Below are positions 53,441 to 61,993 of a stretch of 64,000 nucleotides of DNA, piece after piece. A program made the translations under genes and the position numbers. Position 1 is the first letter of the stretch. Every line of letters begins with the position of its first letter. This stretch comes from JACKDX01 sp964640175 (lineage in GTDB: Bacteria; Myxococcota_A; Polyangia; Polyangiales; GCA-016699535): the NCBI GenBank assembly GCA_964640175.1, contig CAZXFW010000009.1, positions 47,739 to 111,738 of the forward strand, given 5' to 3'. A model generated the notes under the pieces. That model saw only the letters and a list, made by a program, of their open reading frames with translations, did not search any database and was not told the DNA's origin.

Positions 53441-54701
53441 GCAGTTTACCATCGACCATAACGTGGCTGACACAGCTTGGGGTGCATGCGTACACAAGGT
53501 TGGCGGCGAGGTCTTGGCCTTGTCGATGCCAGCTTGGATCGATACGGACTAATACAAGATCCGCACGCTTACCCACTTCAATCGAGCCAATCGTGGCGTC
53601 CATATTCAATAGACGCGCGGCATCCACCGTGGCCATGCGAAGAATGTCCATGGCAGAGAGCGCGGCTGCATCGCGATGACAGAGCTTTGCGATAAGTCCT
53701 GCCAGACGCATTTCTGACCAGATATCCAATCGATTGTTGCACGCAGCGCCATCGGCTCCAATTCCTACAAGTACGCCTGCTTGTCTCATGGTTTTAACAT
53801 CGGCAATACCGCTAGCTAGTTTTAAATTGGCACTTGGACAGTGTACGAGTCGCGTGCCTAGTCGTGCGAGACGCTTCATTTCTGTTTTTCTCAACCACAC
53901 GCCATGGGCAAGAACGACATGCGGTCCGGCAATGCCGGCATCTTCAAGCACTTGCAGATCGTCTTTGCCGCATGTGTCGCGCACGACGCGGCGTTCATTG
54001 GCGTTTTCCGCAATGTGGGTATGGATTCTCGTTCCGGTATGCGTCGCCATGCGCCCAACGTGTTTGAGCAGGGCAGGGCTGCACGAAAGCACGAAACGAG
54101 GTGCAAACGCATACTGGATGCGTCCTTGTGCGGCTCCATGCCAGCGCTCGTACAAAGCCATGCTCGTAGCAATACTCCGTTGTGTAGGTTCACGAAGATT
54201 GGCTGGCCCACGGTCCATCATGGCTTTGCCGGAAATTCCTCGGATGCCACTACGCGCAATCGCTTTAAATACCACGTCATGGTGATGTGTTGTTCCCATG
54301 TCGAGGATGCACGTTGTTCCTCCTGCGATGAGTTCCTTCAGACCCATGGTGGCACTGAGTTGCATGGTTTTTTTTGTAAGCGAGGCTTCAAACGGCCAAA
54401 TGCGTTTTTTTAGCCATTCAAGTAAGGGTAGATCTTCAGCCATGCCTCGGAAGAGTGTCTGAACCAAATGGGTGTGACACTGGATGAATCCAGGTAAAAG
54501 CACCGCGCCTTTGGCTTGGATGCGTTGAGTACGAGGTGTAATTCGAAACGCAGAAGGCTTTGTGCCAATGTATGCGATCAAACGATCTTTAATGCCAACG
54601 TCTGCATGGAGCACGCGTGCGTGGGTGTCCATGGTGAACACCTGTGCGTTTCGGATTACAACGTCGAGTTCACCGGCCGAGAGTCTTGGGTCCAAATGCA
54701 T
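53427..54701 (-). CDS. Amidohydrolase, MtaD/TrzN-type nucleoside or adenosyl deaminase
   Basis: This cytoplasmic metal-dependent deaminase is related to 5-methylthioadenosine/S-adenosylhomocysteine deaminase. The metal motif HxH is at His76 and His78 (FIQCHTHLVQTLFRG). Others are HTHIAEN, VLAHGVWL and the late acid in VGIGADGAACNNRLDI. At 424 residues it fits the family. Its ATG lies inside the last codons of the cytidine deaminase gene (32-base overlap), with no ribosome binding site of its own. Translation may be coupled, or the true start may be further in. Pairing with cdd supports a nucleoside salvage role. The exact substrate is not determined. Confidence 0.88.
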   Translation of the reverse strand: MHLDPRLSAGELDVVIRNAQVFTMDTHARVLHADVGIKDRLIAYIGTKPSAFRITPRTQRIQAKGAVLLPGFIQCHTHLVQTLFRGMAEDLPLLEWLKKRIWPFEASLTKKTMQLSATMGLKELIAGGTTCILDMGTTHHHDVVFKAIARSGIRGISGKAMMDRGPANLREPTQRSIATSMALYERWHGAAQGRIQYAFAPRFVLSCSPALLKHVGRMATHTGTRIHTHIAENANERRVVRDTCGKDDLQVLEDAGIAGPHVVLAHGVWLRKTEMKRLARLGTRLVHCPSANLKLASGIADVKTMRQAGVLVGIGADGAACNNRLDIWSEMRLAGLIAKLCHRDAAALSAMDILRMATVDAARLLNMDATIGSIEVGKRADLVLVRIDPSWHRQGQDLAANLVYACTPSCVSHVMVDGKLLKAP

Positions 54702-55089
54702 GAGGTAGTAGTTCGGACACGGAAGTCTGTACCCGAGCGCCGCTTGAGCTTAGACATACAATGGCACAGTTCGTTGCAAACTCTGAAATGACTTGACGGC
54801 ATGCTCCACAAGGAGTGGCTGCATTAGGGCCATCGCTAAAGACAGCCACGGCCAGGATTGTATGAACGCCGGAAGCTACTGCAGCAAAAATGGCATTGCG
54901 TTCAGCGCAGATGCAAAGACTATAACTGGCATTTTCTACATTACATCCCGTGTATACTTGCTCGTCGTTGCCAAGGATGGCTGCTCCCACGCGGTAGTTT
55001 GAATAGGGTGCGTAAGCACGGGCTTGCGCCCGGCGGGCGGCTTCAAGAAGTGGTTGCCAGCCCCCCTTAGGCTCTTCGGGAATGTCCAT
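54670..55089 (-). CDS. cdd: Cytidine deaminase
   Basis: This zinc enzyme converts cytidine and deoxycytidine to the uridines for pyrimidine salvage. The zinc ligands are Cys61 (CAERNA) and Cys94 plus Cys97 (PCGACRQ), with catalytic Glu63. The substrate-binding NVENASY is at about 50-56. At 139 residues it is the short tetrameric form. No ribosome binding site is clear before the ATG at 55089. The amidohydrolase gene overlaps its 3' end, so the two form a short salvage operon. Confidence 0.95.
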   Translation of the reverse strand: MDIPEEPKGGWQPLLEAARRAQARAYAPYSNYRVGAAILGNDEQVYTGCNVENASYSLCICAERNAIFAAVASGVHTILAVAVFSDGPNAATPCGACRQVISEFATNCAIVCLSSSGARVQTSVSELLPHAFGPKTLGR

Positions 55090-55219
55090 GTCACAAGAGT
55101 GGCAGAAAACCCGAGGCTTTCCAAATGTCCGGTCGGGGAGCGACGGAGTGGCTTAAGTTATTGAAATTATTGGATATTTTTTCGTTCCTGAAAAGCCTAC
55201 GGAAAAATGGGCTTAGGAC

Positions 55220-55247
55220 TTGCAGGATGGAACTTTGTCCGTAAAAT
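55220..55247 (+). promoter_or_regulatory. Sigma70-type promoter of rplU-rpmA
   Basis: TTGCAG (55220-55225), a 16-base spacer and TAAAAT (55242-55247) form a good promoter 40 bases before the rplU start. The leader that follows is short (about 33 bases) and contains AAGGATGAG as ribosome binding site. Confidence 0.6.
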
Positions 55248-55287
55248 ACCGCTTCCCTGCCGTCTTTCGGCTACTTAAGGATGAGTT

Positions 55288-55599
55288 ATGTACGCAGTCA
55301 TTGCCTCTGGTGGAAAACAATATCGTGTTGAAGAAGGACATCTCGTTCGGATCGATCACCTCAAGGGTGATGTGGGTGCGAAGGTGGAATTCCAGGAAGT
55401 CCTTATGATTGGCGATGGCGACGGCTCTAAAATTGGCCAGCCGCTGGTCCAAGGGGCCAAGGTAGCTGCAGAAATTGTAGATCATGCTCTCGATAAAAAA
55501 GTTATTATTTTCAAGATGCGTCGTCGCAAAGGATACCGTCGCAAGACTGGCCACCGACAGCTGTATACACAAGTCCGTATCATCTCGATCACGGCGTAG
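55288..55599 (+). CDS. rplU: 50S ribosomal protein L21
   Basis: This is a structural protein of the large ribosomal subunit that binds 23S rRNA. The 103-residue sequence is typical (MYAVIASGGKQYRVEEG at the start, VIIFKMRRRKGYRRKTGHRQ near the end). It starts the conserved rplU-rpmA pair under a good promoter and is followed eleven bases later by rpmA. Confidence 0.97.
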   Translation: MYAVIASGGKQYRVEEGHLVRIDHLKGDVGAKVEFQEVLMIGDGDGSKIGQPLVQGAKVAAEIVDHALDKKVIIFKMRRRKGYRRKTGHRQLYTQVRIISITA

Positions 55600-55610
55600 G
55601 AGATAAGACA

Positions 55611-55907
55611 ATGGCACACAAAAAAGGCCAAGGCGCCACCCGTAATGGACGTGATTCAAATCCGCAATACCGCGGGGTTAAGGTCTATGCAGGCCAAGCC
55701 GTGCGTGCAGGAAACATCATCGTGCGCCAAGTAGGCTCCACGTTTCATGCAGGTAACAATGTTGGCCTTGGTAAAGATTTTACCTTGTGGGCTCGAATTG
55801 ATGGGATAGTGCGCTTTGAGCGCCAGGGCCGTAAGCGTCAGTGCGTGAGCGTATACGCTAAAGATGATCCACGCTTGAGCGCTACCCCTTCTCAACAGAG
55901 CAATTGA
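55611..55907 (+). CDS. rpmA: 50S ribosomal protein L27
   Basis: This is a structural protein whose N-terminus reaches the peptidyl-transferase centre. The 98-residue sequence has the conserved start MAHKKGQGATRNGRDSNP and the following YRGVKVYAGQ. The C-terminal tail (LSATPSQQSN) is slightly extended. GGAGA precedes the ATG. The 5'-nucleotidase gene follows seven bases later. Confidence 0.97.
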   Translation: MAHKKGQGATRNGRDSNPQYRGVKVYAGQAVRAGNIIVRQVGSTFHAGNNVGLGKDFTLWARIDGIVRFERQGRKRQCVSVYAKDDPRLSATPSQQSN

Positions 55908-55914
55908 CACGGCG

Positions 55915-57420
55915 TTGAGCGCATCGCACGAGGCATCTCAGGATGTGAAGCAGCTCGCCCTGGATTTTGGGGGCATGCTGGGTGTGAGTTATGGTCCTCC
56001 ACCGTCGCATCGTGTGTATTGCAATCGTAATCTGCGCTTGGATTTGATTCAAACCGTAGGGTTTGACATGGACTATACGCTTGCGATCTACAATCAAGCA
56101 GAGATCGATCGGGTGAGCATTGAGGCAACTGCCAAAAAGCTTGTCGAGAACGGCTATCCAAACAAATTGCTAAGCATGCGGTATCGCACTGATTTTGCAG
56201 TGCGAGGCCTTTTGATCGACAAAGAGCTTGGCAACGTCCTGAAGATGGATTGCCATCGGTATGTCAAAAAAGCCTACCATGGGTTTTCATGTCTTTCTCT
56301 AAAAGAGCGTCGGGCCCTTTATCACCGTGCGCGTCTTCGGGTTGGCAGCCCTCGATACCATTGGGTGGATACACTGTATGCACTCAGCGAAGTGTCCTTG
56401 TTTACCGCGGTGGTCGAAGAGCTAGAGCGCGAGGGTGCCGAAGTCAATTACGAACAGCTTTTCACGGACATTCGGCGATGTATCGATATGGCACATCGTG
56501 ATGGCAGCATCCTTGATGTGGTGGTTTCAGATTTGCCGCGATTTTTAAACCGCGATCCCATGCTGGCTCCCATACTTCATAAGTTACGGAGTTCGGGGAA
56601 ACGCTTGTTTCTACTTACGAATTCGCAGCCAGACTATACCGAAAAGCTCATGACGTATTTATTGGGCGATGCCATTGCAGAGTACCCCTCATGGCGAAGT
56701 TACTTTGATATCATTATCACCGCAGCACGAAAGCCAGGGTTTTTCAAAGAGAATGATCCATTTTTGGAAGTGAGCCAGGATGGAACATGGGTGCCAACGG
56801 AGGTGTTAGCACGTGGCAAAATTTATACAGGTGGAAATATAGCCTTGTTTGAAAAACTGACAGGGTGTGAGCCGGACAGCGTGCTTTATGTGGGAGATCA
56901 CATTTACGGAGATGTGCTCCGCACAAAAAAAGAAAGCGCATGGCGTACTGCGATGATCATTCAAGAAATGAACGACGAGTTGGATGCGCTCGAACGTTGT
57001 GGAGATGATCTCGCACGAATGGATGCACTCGAAGTGCTCAGAGACTCGCTATACGATGAGCTTCGAGAAAGGCAAGAACAGCTTAAGGAAGTGCAGATGC
57101 AGCTCGCGATGATACGGGCACAGCAAGAAGGTTCGTCAGGTCTTGAAGCCATCCGTGTTAAATTGCGTAAACGCATCGAGATGATCCGGAATCGTTTCAA
57201 GCTGATTGATACCGAATACACGGCTTTGGAAGAACAAGTAGACCATACATTTCACCCTTTCTGGGGGTCGTTGCTTAACTCGGGCTCAGAGCTTTCAAGC
57301 TTTGGTAGCCAAGTGGAGGAATACGCGTGCCTTTACACAGACCGTGTCTCCAGCCTCTGGCACTACTCCCCCATGCACTACTTCCGGAGTCCGCGCGATC
57401 GGATGCCACACGAACGGTAA
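55915..57420 (+). CDS. HAD-IG family 5'-nucleotidase
   Basis: This cytoplasmic 5'-nucleotidase is related to cytosolic purine nucleotidases of the HAD-IG family. The nucleophile motif is GFDMDYTLAIY with Asp51 and Asp53. Later HAD motifs are LLTNSQPDY and VLYVGDHIYGDVLRTKK. A long coiled-coil stretch occupies about 360-440 (LRERQEQLKEVQMQL). At 501 residues it is full length. The start is TTG at 55915, seven bases after rpmA, with no clear ribosome binding site, so it probably depends on coupling. Its place behind rplU-rpmA is not universal and may be lineage-specific. Confidence 0.88.
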   Translation: MSASHEASQDVKQLALDFGGMLGVSYGPPPSHRVYCNRNLRLDLIQTVGFDMDYTLAIYNQAEIDRVSIEATAKKLVENGYPNKLLSMRYRTDFAVRGLLIDKELGNVLKMDCHRYVKKAYHGFSCLSLKERRALYHRARLRVGSPRYHWVDTLYALSEVSLFTAVVEELEREGAEVNYEQLFTDIRRCIDMAHRDGSILDVVVSDLPRFLNRDPMLAPILHKLRSSGKRLFLLTNSQPDYTEKLMTYLLGDAIAEYPSWRSYFDIIITAARKPGFFKENDPFLEVSQDGTWVPTEVLARGKIYTGGNIALFEKLTGCEPDSVLYVGDHIYGDVLRTKKESAWRTAMIIQEMNDELDALERCGDDLARMDALEVLRDSLYDELRERQEQLKEVQMQLAMIRAQQEGSSGLEAIRVKLRKRIEMIRNRFKLIDTEYTALEEQVDHTFHPFWGSLLNSGSELSSFGSQVEEYACLYTDRVSSLWHYSPMHYFRSPRDRMPHER

Positions 57421-57435
57421 CCGTTACAGATTAAG

Positions 57436-57508
57436 TGGAGCTGAGGGGGATCGAACCCCTGACCTCATGACTGCCAGTCATGCGCTCTCCCAGCTGAGCT
57501 ACAGCCCC
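57436..57508 (-). tRNA. tRNA-Ala (anticodon GGC)
   Basis: The 73-base cloverleaf reads leftward from GGGGCTGTAGCTCAGC. The acceptor arms GGGGCTG and CAGCTCC pair with one G-U. The D-arm, a five-pair anticodon stem CATGA/TCATG around the loop CTGGCAG (anticodon GGC), and the T-arm with GGTTCGATCCC are all normal. The discriminator is A. CCA is not encoded and must be added after transcription. Confidence 0.97.
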
Positions 57509-57540
57509 AATTGCAGTGACGCTGGAAACTACAGAGCGCC

Positions 57541-57568
57541 ATTTAACATTCACTTCCTTTCCTGTCAA
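57541..57568 (-). promoter_or_regulatory. Promoter of the tRNA-Ala gene
   Basis: Reading leftward, a perfect TTGACA (57568-57563), a 16-base spacer and TTAAAT (57546-57541) lie about 33 bases before the tRNA. The -35 element overlaps the stop codon of the preceding leftward gene. Confidence 0.6.
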
Positions 57569-58188
57569 CGATGCGAATGATGGCGTGACTCATAGGTTCG
57601 TCGGTAAAATTCTCCACCTGTCAGGCCATTAAGGAGGGCGCCAATATGTGCAATTCGCACATGCACCTCTAGCTCGTGCTTTCCGAGGAGATCACGTTCA
57701 TACTGCAAACGTCGTCGTTCGTAATAAAGATCCACGACAAGTTGGATGAGTTCTTGCCGTTCAAGCGCTCGGGAGCGCTCTTCTCTTAACAAGGCGGTTT
57801 CTTCACCGGAAAAAACCAGCCGATCCAGATCAAACACCAACAACGCCTCCATAGTGAGATGGTCATCGGTGGATCGATTAATTCGGTCGTTAGTGGTGGC
57901 CTGCAGTTGAGAAAGATCGCGTGTTTGTCCTCGTCTTATCCCAAAGCTAAGCCGAGGGATCCAGCCTGCCATGCGCGCACGGGAAGCGACGTCGTTGACA
58001 TACTTCGGCGTTAAACGGGCTGTACGCAGTGCGGCGGCAACGAGTTGCGTAGGAGAGGGCTCGTGTCTGTACTGGGCTTCAGCCCACACAATGCGAGCAG
58101 ACGGCAGTGGCTGCGCTGCTACATGCGATACAAACACCGCACCGTGTATGGCCAGGCAATATCCCGCAATCTTATACCCTACTGACAT
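57565..58188 (-). CDS. Secreted helical protein of unknown function
   Basis: The 207-residue product has an N-terminal hydrophobic segment and a cleavage-like site (VFVSHVAAQPLPS), so it is probably periplasmic. The body contains a beta-like segment (WIPRLSFGIRRGQTRDLSQ) followed by long charged helices (LREERSRALERQELIQLVVDL, then YYERRRLQYERDLL). The layout recalls half of a TolC-like or coiled-coil envelope protein, but no family is assigned. An in-frame stop lies 12 bases before the ATG, so the start is well bounded even though an assembly gap is only 75 bases upstream. Confidence 0.7.
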   Translation of the reverse strand: MSVGYKIAGYCLAIHGAVFVSHVAAQPLPSARIVWAEAQYRHEPSPTQLVAAALRTARLTPKYVNDVASRARMAGWIPRLSFGIRRGQTRDLSQLQATTNDRINRSTDDHLTMEALLVFDLDRLVFSGEETALLREERSRALERQELIQLVVDLYYERRRLQYERDLLGKHELEVHVRIAHIGALLNGLTGGEFYRRTYESRHHSHR

Positions 58189-58263
58189 CCGCTGCGTTTA
58201 TCGCCCGCTGGTGTCTTCAGGTTGTCAGCCAGATCTTAAAGACTGCGACATTGAGGTAAAAAC

Positions 58264-58363
58264 NNNNNNNNNNNNNNNNNNNNNNNNNNNNNNNNNNNNN
58301 NNNNNNNNNNNNNNNNNNNNNNNNNNNNNNNNNNNNNNNNNNNNNNNNNNNNNNNNNNNNNNN
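58264..58363. other. Assembly gap (100 N)
   Basis: This is a run of exactly 100 N. The riboflavin kinase half of RibF, about 130 codons, is missing here and is not recognisable on the far side. The true gap is therefore probably several hundred bases. Confidence 0.98.
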
Positions 58364-58881
58364 AAGGTGGTGGCAAGTTCGATGTCGCCTCTCTGTAATG
58401 CATGACGCACTTGGGTAGACGATACAGGCTGGCCTGCCATTGCTTTCATAGTCACTGGGTGCACCGCAAATCCCATGGTGTTTCCTGCGGCTTTTAAGGT
58501 TTCGATGTTTCCTTGTCGATTGGCTCCAAAGCGAAAGTCTGAGCCAAGTATCACCGCTTTGGCACGAAGCTTAGTGACCAAGATGGTCTCAATAAACGCA
58601 TCTGCGGAAAGTCGAGAAAATGTATTGTCGAAGGTTTCTATCCATACCTTATTCACACCGTACTGAAGCAACAACTCTTGCTTTCTTCGAGTGGAAGTCA
58701 AAAGAAAAGGGGGCTGATCAGTCGATAACACCGACATGGGATGTGGATCAAACGTCAATGCGATGGTTTCAAGACGGTGCTTTTTTGCAATCTCAAATGC
58801 TTGATTGAAGAGTTCTTGATGCCCAAGGTGCACACCATCCAAATTTCCAGGGATAACGACTGTTCCTATCGCGGAAGACAT
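58364..58881 (-). CDS. ribF: RibF, FAD synthetase domain (3' end lost in gap)
   Basis: This is the N-terminal half of the bifunctional riboflavin kinase/FAD synthetase that makes FMN and FAD. The adenylyltransferase motif is present as IPGNLDGVHLGHQ, followed by ALTFDPHPMSVL, VILGSDFRFGANRQGN and the end-of-domain VSSTQVRHALQRGD. The riboflavin kinase domain falls in or beyond the gap. The ATG at 58881 is divergent from gpmI with 51 bases between the two starts. A few codons left of the gap on this strand do not resemble the end of RibF with any confidence. Confidence 0.93.
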
Positions 58882-58932
58882 AGTTTCTGTACATACTACA
58901 CACTTTCTGTCTGACGCGGTAAAAGCCCAGCC

Positions 58933-60588
58933 ATGAACGATTGGACGTTAGCTCGTTATCCAGGTTTTCAGGGGGTGAGAGGCCCTGTCGTCATGTGCAT
59001 TATGGATGGGGTGGGTCTTGCGGAGCCTGGCCCAGGCAATACGGTTACGCTTGCACGCACACCTAACCTTGATGCGTTGGCACAATTGCCTTTAGCCACC
59101 AAACTCAAGGCGCACGGCACTGCAGTGGGCATGCCTTCTGACGACGACATGGGCAACAGCGAAGTAGGCCACAATGCGATGGGTGCAGGGCGAGTATTTG
59201 CTCAAGGTGCAACGTTGGTCGCACAAGCCTTGGCGGATGGCTCGGTGTTCGAAGGATCGGTGTGGAAGGAAATTGTATCGAAGGTGAGTGTTCCTGGACA
59301 CTGTTTACACCTCATAGGACTTTTATCTGACGGCAACGTGCACAGCCATATCGATCATTTGCTGGGGTTGCTTGAGCGTGCAAAGCAAAGTGTCAAATGT
59401 GTGCGGGTGCATGTTTTATTGGATGGAAGAGATGTACCTGAACATTCCGCGCTGGAATACATCGCGCGCTTGGAAGGGGCGCTTTCTTTAATCAATCAAC
59501 AAAGTGGGTGCGATTACCGCATCGCCTCTGGAGGGGGGCGTATGGTGACAACGATGGACCGGTACAATGCAGACTGGTCGATTGTAAAGCGGGGTTGGGA
59601 CGCCCATGTGCATGGTCAAGCGCGTCATTTCAAAAGCGCCACAGAAGCCGTACAGGTATTTAGGAACGAGCAACCTGGCATCTCCGATCAACAACTTCCC
59701 GCATTTGTCATCGTGGATACCAATGATAGGCCGGTAGGTCGTATTCAATCAGGTGATGCGGTCATTTTATTTAACTTTCGAGGCGATCGGGCAATTGAAA
59801 TCAGCCGTGCGTTTACGGAAGCAGATTTCAAAGAGTTTGACCGAGGAGAAGTTCCTCAGGTGATGTATGCTGGCATGCTGCAGTACGACGGTGATTTGCA
59901 GATTCCCCCCAACTATTTAGTTGCGCCTCCCAGCATCAATCGCACGGTTGGCGAATACTTGGCTCGCAATCATGTGACACAGCTTGCGGTAAGTGAAACG
60001 CAAAAATATGGTCACGTTACCTATTTTTGGAATGGGAATCGTACTGGAAAATTCGATGAGCAGTATGAAACTTACATTGAAATTCCAAGTGACCGAAGGC
60101 CGTTTCAAGAGCGTCCTTGGATGAAAGCAGCTGAAATCACCGATGCGGTCATCGACGAGCTGCGTACGGGAAGATACCGACATGTTCGATTGAATTTTGC
60201 CAATGGTGACATGGTAGGGCATACGGGGCTTCTAGAAGCCGCGGTGCTTGCAATCGAAGCGATTGATTTACAGCTAGGTCGGCTGATGTCGGAAGTTCAA
60301 GCGCAACAGGGTGCGTTGATCGTGACAGGAGATCATGGCAATGCCGAAGAAATGTTTGAAGTCGATCTCAAGACTCACACGCTCAAGCGCAATGCAGACG
60401 GCCAACCCATTCCCAAAACGAGTCATACCTTGAATCCTGTGCCGATGTATTTGTTCGCCCCTGGCGTATCGCTCAGGTTGAATGATCACGTCAACGAGCC
60501 AGGGCTTTCCAATTTAGCTGCTACGATTTTGCATTTGCTTGGTTACCAGGCGCCCAAGGATTACTGTGCGTCGTTGTTGACGTCGTGA
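58933..60588 (+). CDS. gpmI: 2,3-bisphosphoglycerate-independent phosphoglycerate mutase
   Basis: This cytoplasmic glycolytic enzyme interconverts 3- and 2-phosphoglycerate and uses two Mn2+. The catalytic Ser76 lies in DDDMGNSEVGHNAMGAGR. Others are the first metal Asp in VMCIMDGVGL, the DGRDVP loop, GGRMVTTMDRYNADW, and the late metal motif VTGDHGNAEEM. At 551 residues it is full length and slightly long, with an N-terminal extension before the core. It is a single gene, divergent from ribF and convergent with the TauE/SafE gene. Confidence 0.96.
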   Translation: MNDWTLARYPGFQGVRGPVVMCIMDGVGLAEPGPGNTVTLARTPNLDALAQLPLATKLKAHGTAVGMPSDDDMGNSEVGHNAMGAGRVFAQGATLVAQALADGSVFEGSVWKEIVSKVSVPGHCLHLIGLLSDGNVHSHIDHLLGLLERAKQSVKCVRVHVLLDGRDVPEHSALEYIARLEGALSLINQQSGCDYRIASGGGRMVTTMDRYNADWSIVKRGWDAHVHGQARHFKSATEAVQVFRNEQPGISDQQLPAFVIVDTNDRPVGRIQSGDAVILFNFRGDRAIEISRAFTEADFKEFDRGEVPQVMYAGMLQYDGDLQIPPNYLVAPPSINRTVGEYLARNHVTQLAVSETQKYGHVTYFWNGNRTGKFDEQYETYIEIPSDRRPFQERPWMKAAEITDAVIDELRTGRYRHVRLNFANGDMVGHTGLLEAAVLAIEAIDLQLGRLMSEVQAQQGALIVTGDHGNAEEMFEVDLKTHTLKRNADGQPIPKTSHTLNPVPMYLFAPGVSLRLNDHVNEPGLSNLAATILHLLGYQAPKDYCASLLTS

Positions 60589-60605
60589 CGTCGGGCTGTT
60601 TGATA

Positions 60606-61358
60606 TTAGTAAAACGTATCCAAGGTCAGCTTGGCCGCACTTGCGATGATCACCATAGCCAAAATGACTCGAATGAGCTTTTCGCCCCGCCGAATAGCCA
60701 TCTTTGCTCCGATGACACCGCCGATAGATGTGCTTGCGGATAAAAGAAGCCCTCGAGTGAGATCGATGTGCATATGGTTAAGGGAAAAAATGCTGAGCGA
60801 AACAACGGTTAGCAACATGGTAATCACTACCTTAAGCGCATTGGCATAGATGAGACTTACTCCGTGCATGACACCTAGATAGAGTAAGATTAATATGCCT
60901 GCGGCAGCTTGAATGAATCCAATGTAAAAACCGATGCCGGTGAACACAAAAAGTGCACCCCAAGAAAATGGCAATCCACCAAAACGATACACACTTTCTT
61001 TTTTAAAGGCAGGAAGCCAAAGGGCAGGCACCATGGCTCCCATTACAAGTGCGATGGCAAGCTGCATGTGTGCATTGGAAACCAAGGTGGCCGCATACGC
61101 GCCTAACACCGTTCCCAAGAAAGCGGGCATGCATACCCACAGATCACGGGTCTTAAGGGAAATGCCAGACTGACGGAACGTGTAGCTTGTTGCCATGGTT
61201 TGAAAGAGCACAGCAATGCGGTTGGTTGCATTGGCTGCATTGGCGTCAAGCCCTGTAAAGACGAGTGCAGGAAGTGTCAGAAGCGATCCTGCTCCTGCCA
61301 TGGCGTTGATGTAACCGGCTAAAAGACCTGCAATGGTCAGCCACACATACGTTGTCAT
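60606..61358 (-). CDS. TauE/SafE-family membrane permease
   Basis: The 250-residue inner-membrane protein has about seven or eight helices and the two family half-motifs, GLLAGYINAMAGAGSLLTLPAL near the N-terminus and GFIQAAAGILILLYLGVMHG in the middle. The family exports or imports sulfonates, sulfite or other organic anions. The substrate is unknown here. It is the last gene of the leftward argS operon and overlaps the HEAT-like gene by four bases (ATGA). Confidence 0.88.
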   Translation of the reverse strand: MTTYVWLTIAGLLAGYINAMAGAGSLLTLPALVFTGLDANAANATNRIAVLFQTMATSYTFRQSGISLKTRDLWVCMPAFLGTVLGAYAATLVSNAHMQLAIALVMGAMVPALWLPAFKKESVYRFGGLPFSWGALFVFTGIGFYIGFIQAAAGILILLYLGVMHGVSLIYANALKVVITMLLTVVSLSIFSLNHMHIDLTRGLLLSASTSIGGVIGAKMAIRRGEKLIRVILAMVIIASAAKLTLDTFY

Positions 61359-61978
61359 CCAGCCATGAGTGCCCGCAACTTAATTCCTAAACTAGCCGCG
61401 ATCTTTTGGGCAGCATCTCGGGGCAGTTGTCCGAGGCGCGCTTCGACAATTTCTTTGCAGGATGCGTGTGGTTCACCTTTGAGCGCAGGGATCAGGACTT
61501 CAGCCCATGTCGCGAGTTGTTTAGGCGTTGCTTTGTTGAGAAGGGTGTGAAACACGTGCTCAAGCTTACGCTGATAGGTGACAGAGGCCAAGCACAACGC
61601 GACATACGTGCGAACAATTCCTTCTTGAGCGATTTCAGAAGCCTGATAGAACTGTGACTGAAACTGATCCAAATGTTTAGCCACTTTAGCGGGTGCAACG
61701 CGGGCTATTGCAGGGAGAGTCTCGGCGCTCATCCGAACGACTCTGGGATGCACAGAAAACAAGCTTTGGACGAGCGTGCTGACGGCACACGTTGCCATTT
61801 CGGGTCGCCGTGAAACCACTTCTCCCAGAACTCGAGCAGCTTTGATGACTGTAGAGTTCCGGGAATGCCGGAGTTGATTGGCGTACGCGAGGAGGCTGGG
61901 ATCATCCTGCTCAGTGACAATTTTCTCAGCAATTGCAGAGGCTTCAATGGATGGTTTGGGGTGGGTGGAGGTAGTCAT
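61355..61978 (-). CDS. HEAT-like helical-repeat protein, unknown function
   Basis: The 207-residue cytoplasmic protein appears all-helical with HEAT-like spacing (VIKAARVLGEVVSRRPEMA, RMSAETLPAIARVAPAKVA, VRTYVALCLASVTYQRKLE). Such repeats usually bind proteins. No specific family is assigned. Its ATG lies 15 bases after the esterase stop and its stop overlaps the permease start, so it is firmly inside the argS operon. Confidence 0.72.
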   Translation of the reverse strand: MTTSTHPKPSIEASAIAEKIVTEQDDPSLLAYANQLRHSRNSTVIKAARVLGEVVSRRPEMATCAVSTLVQSLFSVHPRVVRMSAETLPAIARVAPAKVAKHLDQFQSQFYQASEIAQEGIVRTYVALCLASVTYQRKLEHVFHTLLNKATPKQLATWAEVLIPALKGEPHASCKEIVEARLGQLPRDAAQKIAASLGIKLRALMAG

Positions 61979-61993
61979 CTACCTAAGTTAGCA

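Noticed and set aside
57413..57425. A 13-base palindrome AACGGT-A-ACCGTT at the stop of the nucleotidase gene, considered as a terminator
   Set aside because: A one-base centre cannot form a stable hairpin loop and no T-run follows on either strand.
58225..58263. A few codons left of the second gap considered as the end of RibF
   Set aside because: All three frames are too short and none resembles a riboflavin kinase C-terminus clearly enough to assign.
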